From positions 1,550,001-1,614,000 of the forward strand of contig NW_020825321.1 of the NCBI RefSeq assembly GCF_003286085.1: 64,000 bases of DNA. The letters run 5' to 3'. The notes below the pieces were generated by a model. That model was given only the letters and a program-made list of their open reading frames with translations, did no database searches and was not told the DNA's origin. Shown in pieces: positions 62,720-64,000 of this stretch. The number at the start of each line of letters is the position of its first letter. Positions within the stretch are counted from its first letter, which is position 1. The stretch comes from Drosophila persimilis (taxonomy: Eukaryota; Arthropoda; Insecta; Diptera; Drosophilidae). The position numbers were made by a program, and so were the translations under genes.

Positions 62720-64000
62720 TAACCTATCAGAATGTAGTAAGCTCAGCATTCTTTTCCGGGATAGTGTTGCATTTGCTTCCTACGTTATTGTGTTGGTTAA
62801 AGGTTTCAAACCTGGTTAAAGCCGGACATTCTTAGTTCCAAGGTTTTGGCAGGTCAGACAGGTTTTGCCAGGAACTGTTTGGTCTTCGGTAAACGAGTCT
62901 AGTATCCTAGTGCCCATGTCACGACATGACTTTGTTGACGGCTTGCTTGACCTGTCCCTGCCTCAAGTCAATCATGTGAAAAATTCCTTGGGTCGATTGC
63001 TTGATCTGTGCTTTGTATCGGATCCGACCATAGTGTTGTTAGCCCGAGCCCTTCCGCTCACTATACCTGAAGATGCTTACCATCCTACTTTCGAAGTGTC
63101 GCGAGATATAGGACCAACTGAATTGGATCGGTCGAGTAGGCCGCCAGAACGTTCCCGTTGCACAATTCTATAAGAACTACCTATCTCGATGCAGGATACG
63201 TTTTTCTCAGGACCCTAAACAGTTTAACTGCTTCGTAAAAAGTATGCGTAGAACGTTCGCACACCCATCCTCGCATCATTTTGTAATACGTAATAGTCAA
63301 TTGCCGATTTTTTTGCCCAATTCTTCCAAACCACCTTTTCTGAGGAAAGCTACTCTGGTCATCCGTACCCATACGGTTTACCGAGGTCGAACGGCATTTT
63401 CAATCCCTTGTTAAATAAATGTTCCCTGGTTCATGATCTTCGACTAGTTAAGCCGGTTTTTTCACCGGGTCCAGATGGGGTTCCAGGTTGTGTACTCAGG
63501 TACTGCGCCGAGGCTCTGTGTGGACCTTTGCTTAAACTATTCACCCTGTCCATTGATTCCTCTTGCTTCCCCCAATCTGGAAGGAATCGTTTATAATTCC
63601 TCTCCATAAAAAAGGTAGCAAGTCTGATGCAAAAAATTATAGAGGTATAGCAAAGTTATCCGCTATTCCTAAAATGTTTGAGAAGATTTTAACTCCGCAC
63701 TTGCAACATCTCTGCAAGTCACTTATATCTCCAACTCAGCGATCAACTGGCGGTGATCAACTACCACGAACTTGTTAGAGTTTGCTTCTTTCGTTATCAA
63801 AGGCTTTCAAGGTAACTTACAGACGGATGTAAACCATTCCCTTCCTTGTTACACCTTAATGCCTCGAAATGCAAAGTTATGACATTTCATCGTTCTAGCC
63901 CTTTGTTGGCTCCCTATACCCTATTTGGTGGTTCTCTTGAGAGAATTACTCTGGTGGATGATCTAACACCCAGATCATGTTAGACCCCAAGTTAAAGTTT
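62720..64000 (+). pseudogene. CR1-like ORF2, plus-strand copy, rearranged, leaves the window
   Basis: Pieces of ORF2 in order with internal deletions: start (SNLSECSKLSILFRDS, in a frame from 62637), then part of the endonuclease (GTVWSSVNESSILVPMSRHDF, 62865), SPGPDGVPGCVLRYC (63450-63500), KKGSKSDAKNYRGIAKLSAI (63610-63670) and, after a jump near 63830, the region after the YADD motif up to 64000. At 63960-63976 it shows the same inverted short segment as the copies at 11765 and 19503. It continues past the right edge. Confidence 0.85.

Overview
The window is a dense, nested pile of retrotransposons with no recognisable host gene, no tRNA or rRNA gene and no CRISPR array. The element types point to a drosophilid fly: several BEL/Pao LTR elements, an errantivirus (gypsy group), a solo LTR that looks like the mdg1/412 group, CR1-type and LOA-type non-LTR elements, and a short repeat resembling DINE-1/INE-1. 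The high density of old, broken, interleaved copies suggests pericentromeric, dot or Y heterochromatin, or a piRNA cluster. The species and location are inferences.

Layout. 1-7314: the 3' end of a plus-strand BEL/Pao element A, whose 3' LTR is split by a complete minus-strand BEL/Pao element X (824-7266, TSD TATAC, intact 1752-aa polyprotein, tRNA-Tyr-type primer site). 6497-21936: a two-copy tandem duplication of about 7.7 kb. Each unit holds the 5' end of X, the end of LTR A, a minus-strand BEL fragment Y, a plus-strand BEL fragment Z with its 3' LTR, and a degraded minus-strand CR1-like element. The junction at 14198/14199 fuses the X gag start to CR1 ORF1 in frame. 22062-22338: DINE-1-like repeat. 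22341-38489: errantivirus remnants (env, LTR, primer site, leader, gag), with env split by a tandem BEL array (22666-35619) of form LTR-internal-LTR-internal-LTR. Both internals carry the same stops and the same solo 412-like LTR, and the middle LTR is a recombinant of the outer two. 38490-54570: a plus-strand BEL element J (same family as A, tRNA-Trp-type primer site) that sits in the errantivirus gag. It is interrupted by a LOA-type element whose ORF1/ORF2 front part is tandemly duplicated. The first LOA copy is in turn interrupted by a complete minus-strand CR1-like element (42352-47023) with two open ORFs. 54571-64000: fragments of a second LOA-type element, another non-LTR element, two CR1-like copies and a BEL gag-pro-RT piece.

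Only X and the CR1-like element at 42352-47023 look capable of encoding their own proteins. Everything else depends on recombination history. That history is the interesting content: LTR-LTR unequal exchange, non-homologous tandem duplication, short inversions inside CR1 copies and filler DNA at deletions. Nothing here supports a new protein system. The two chimeric or duplicated ORFs are by-products of rearrangement unless transcript data show otherwise.
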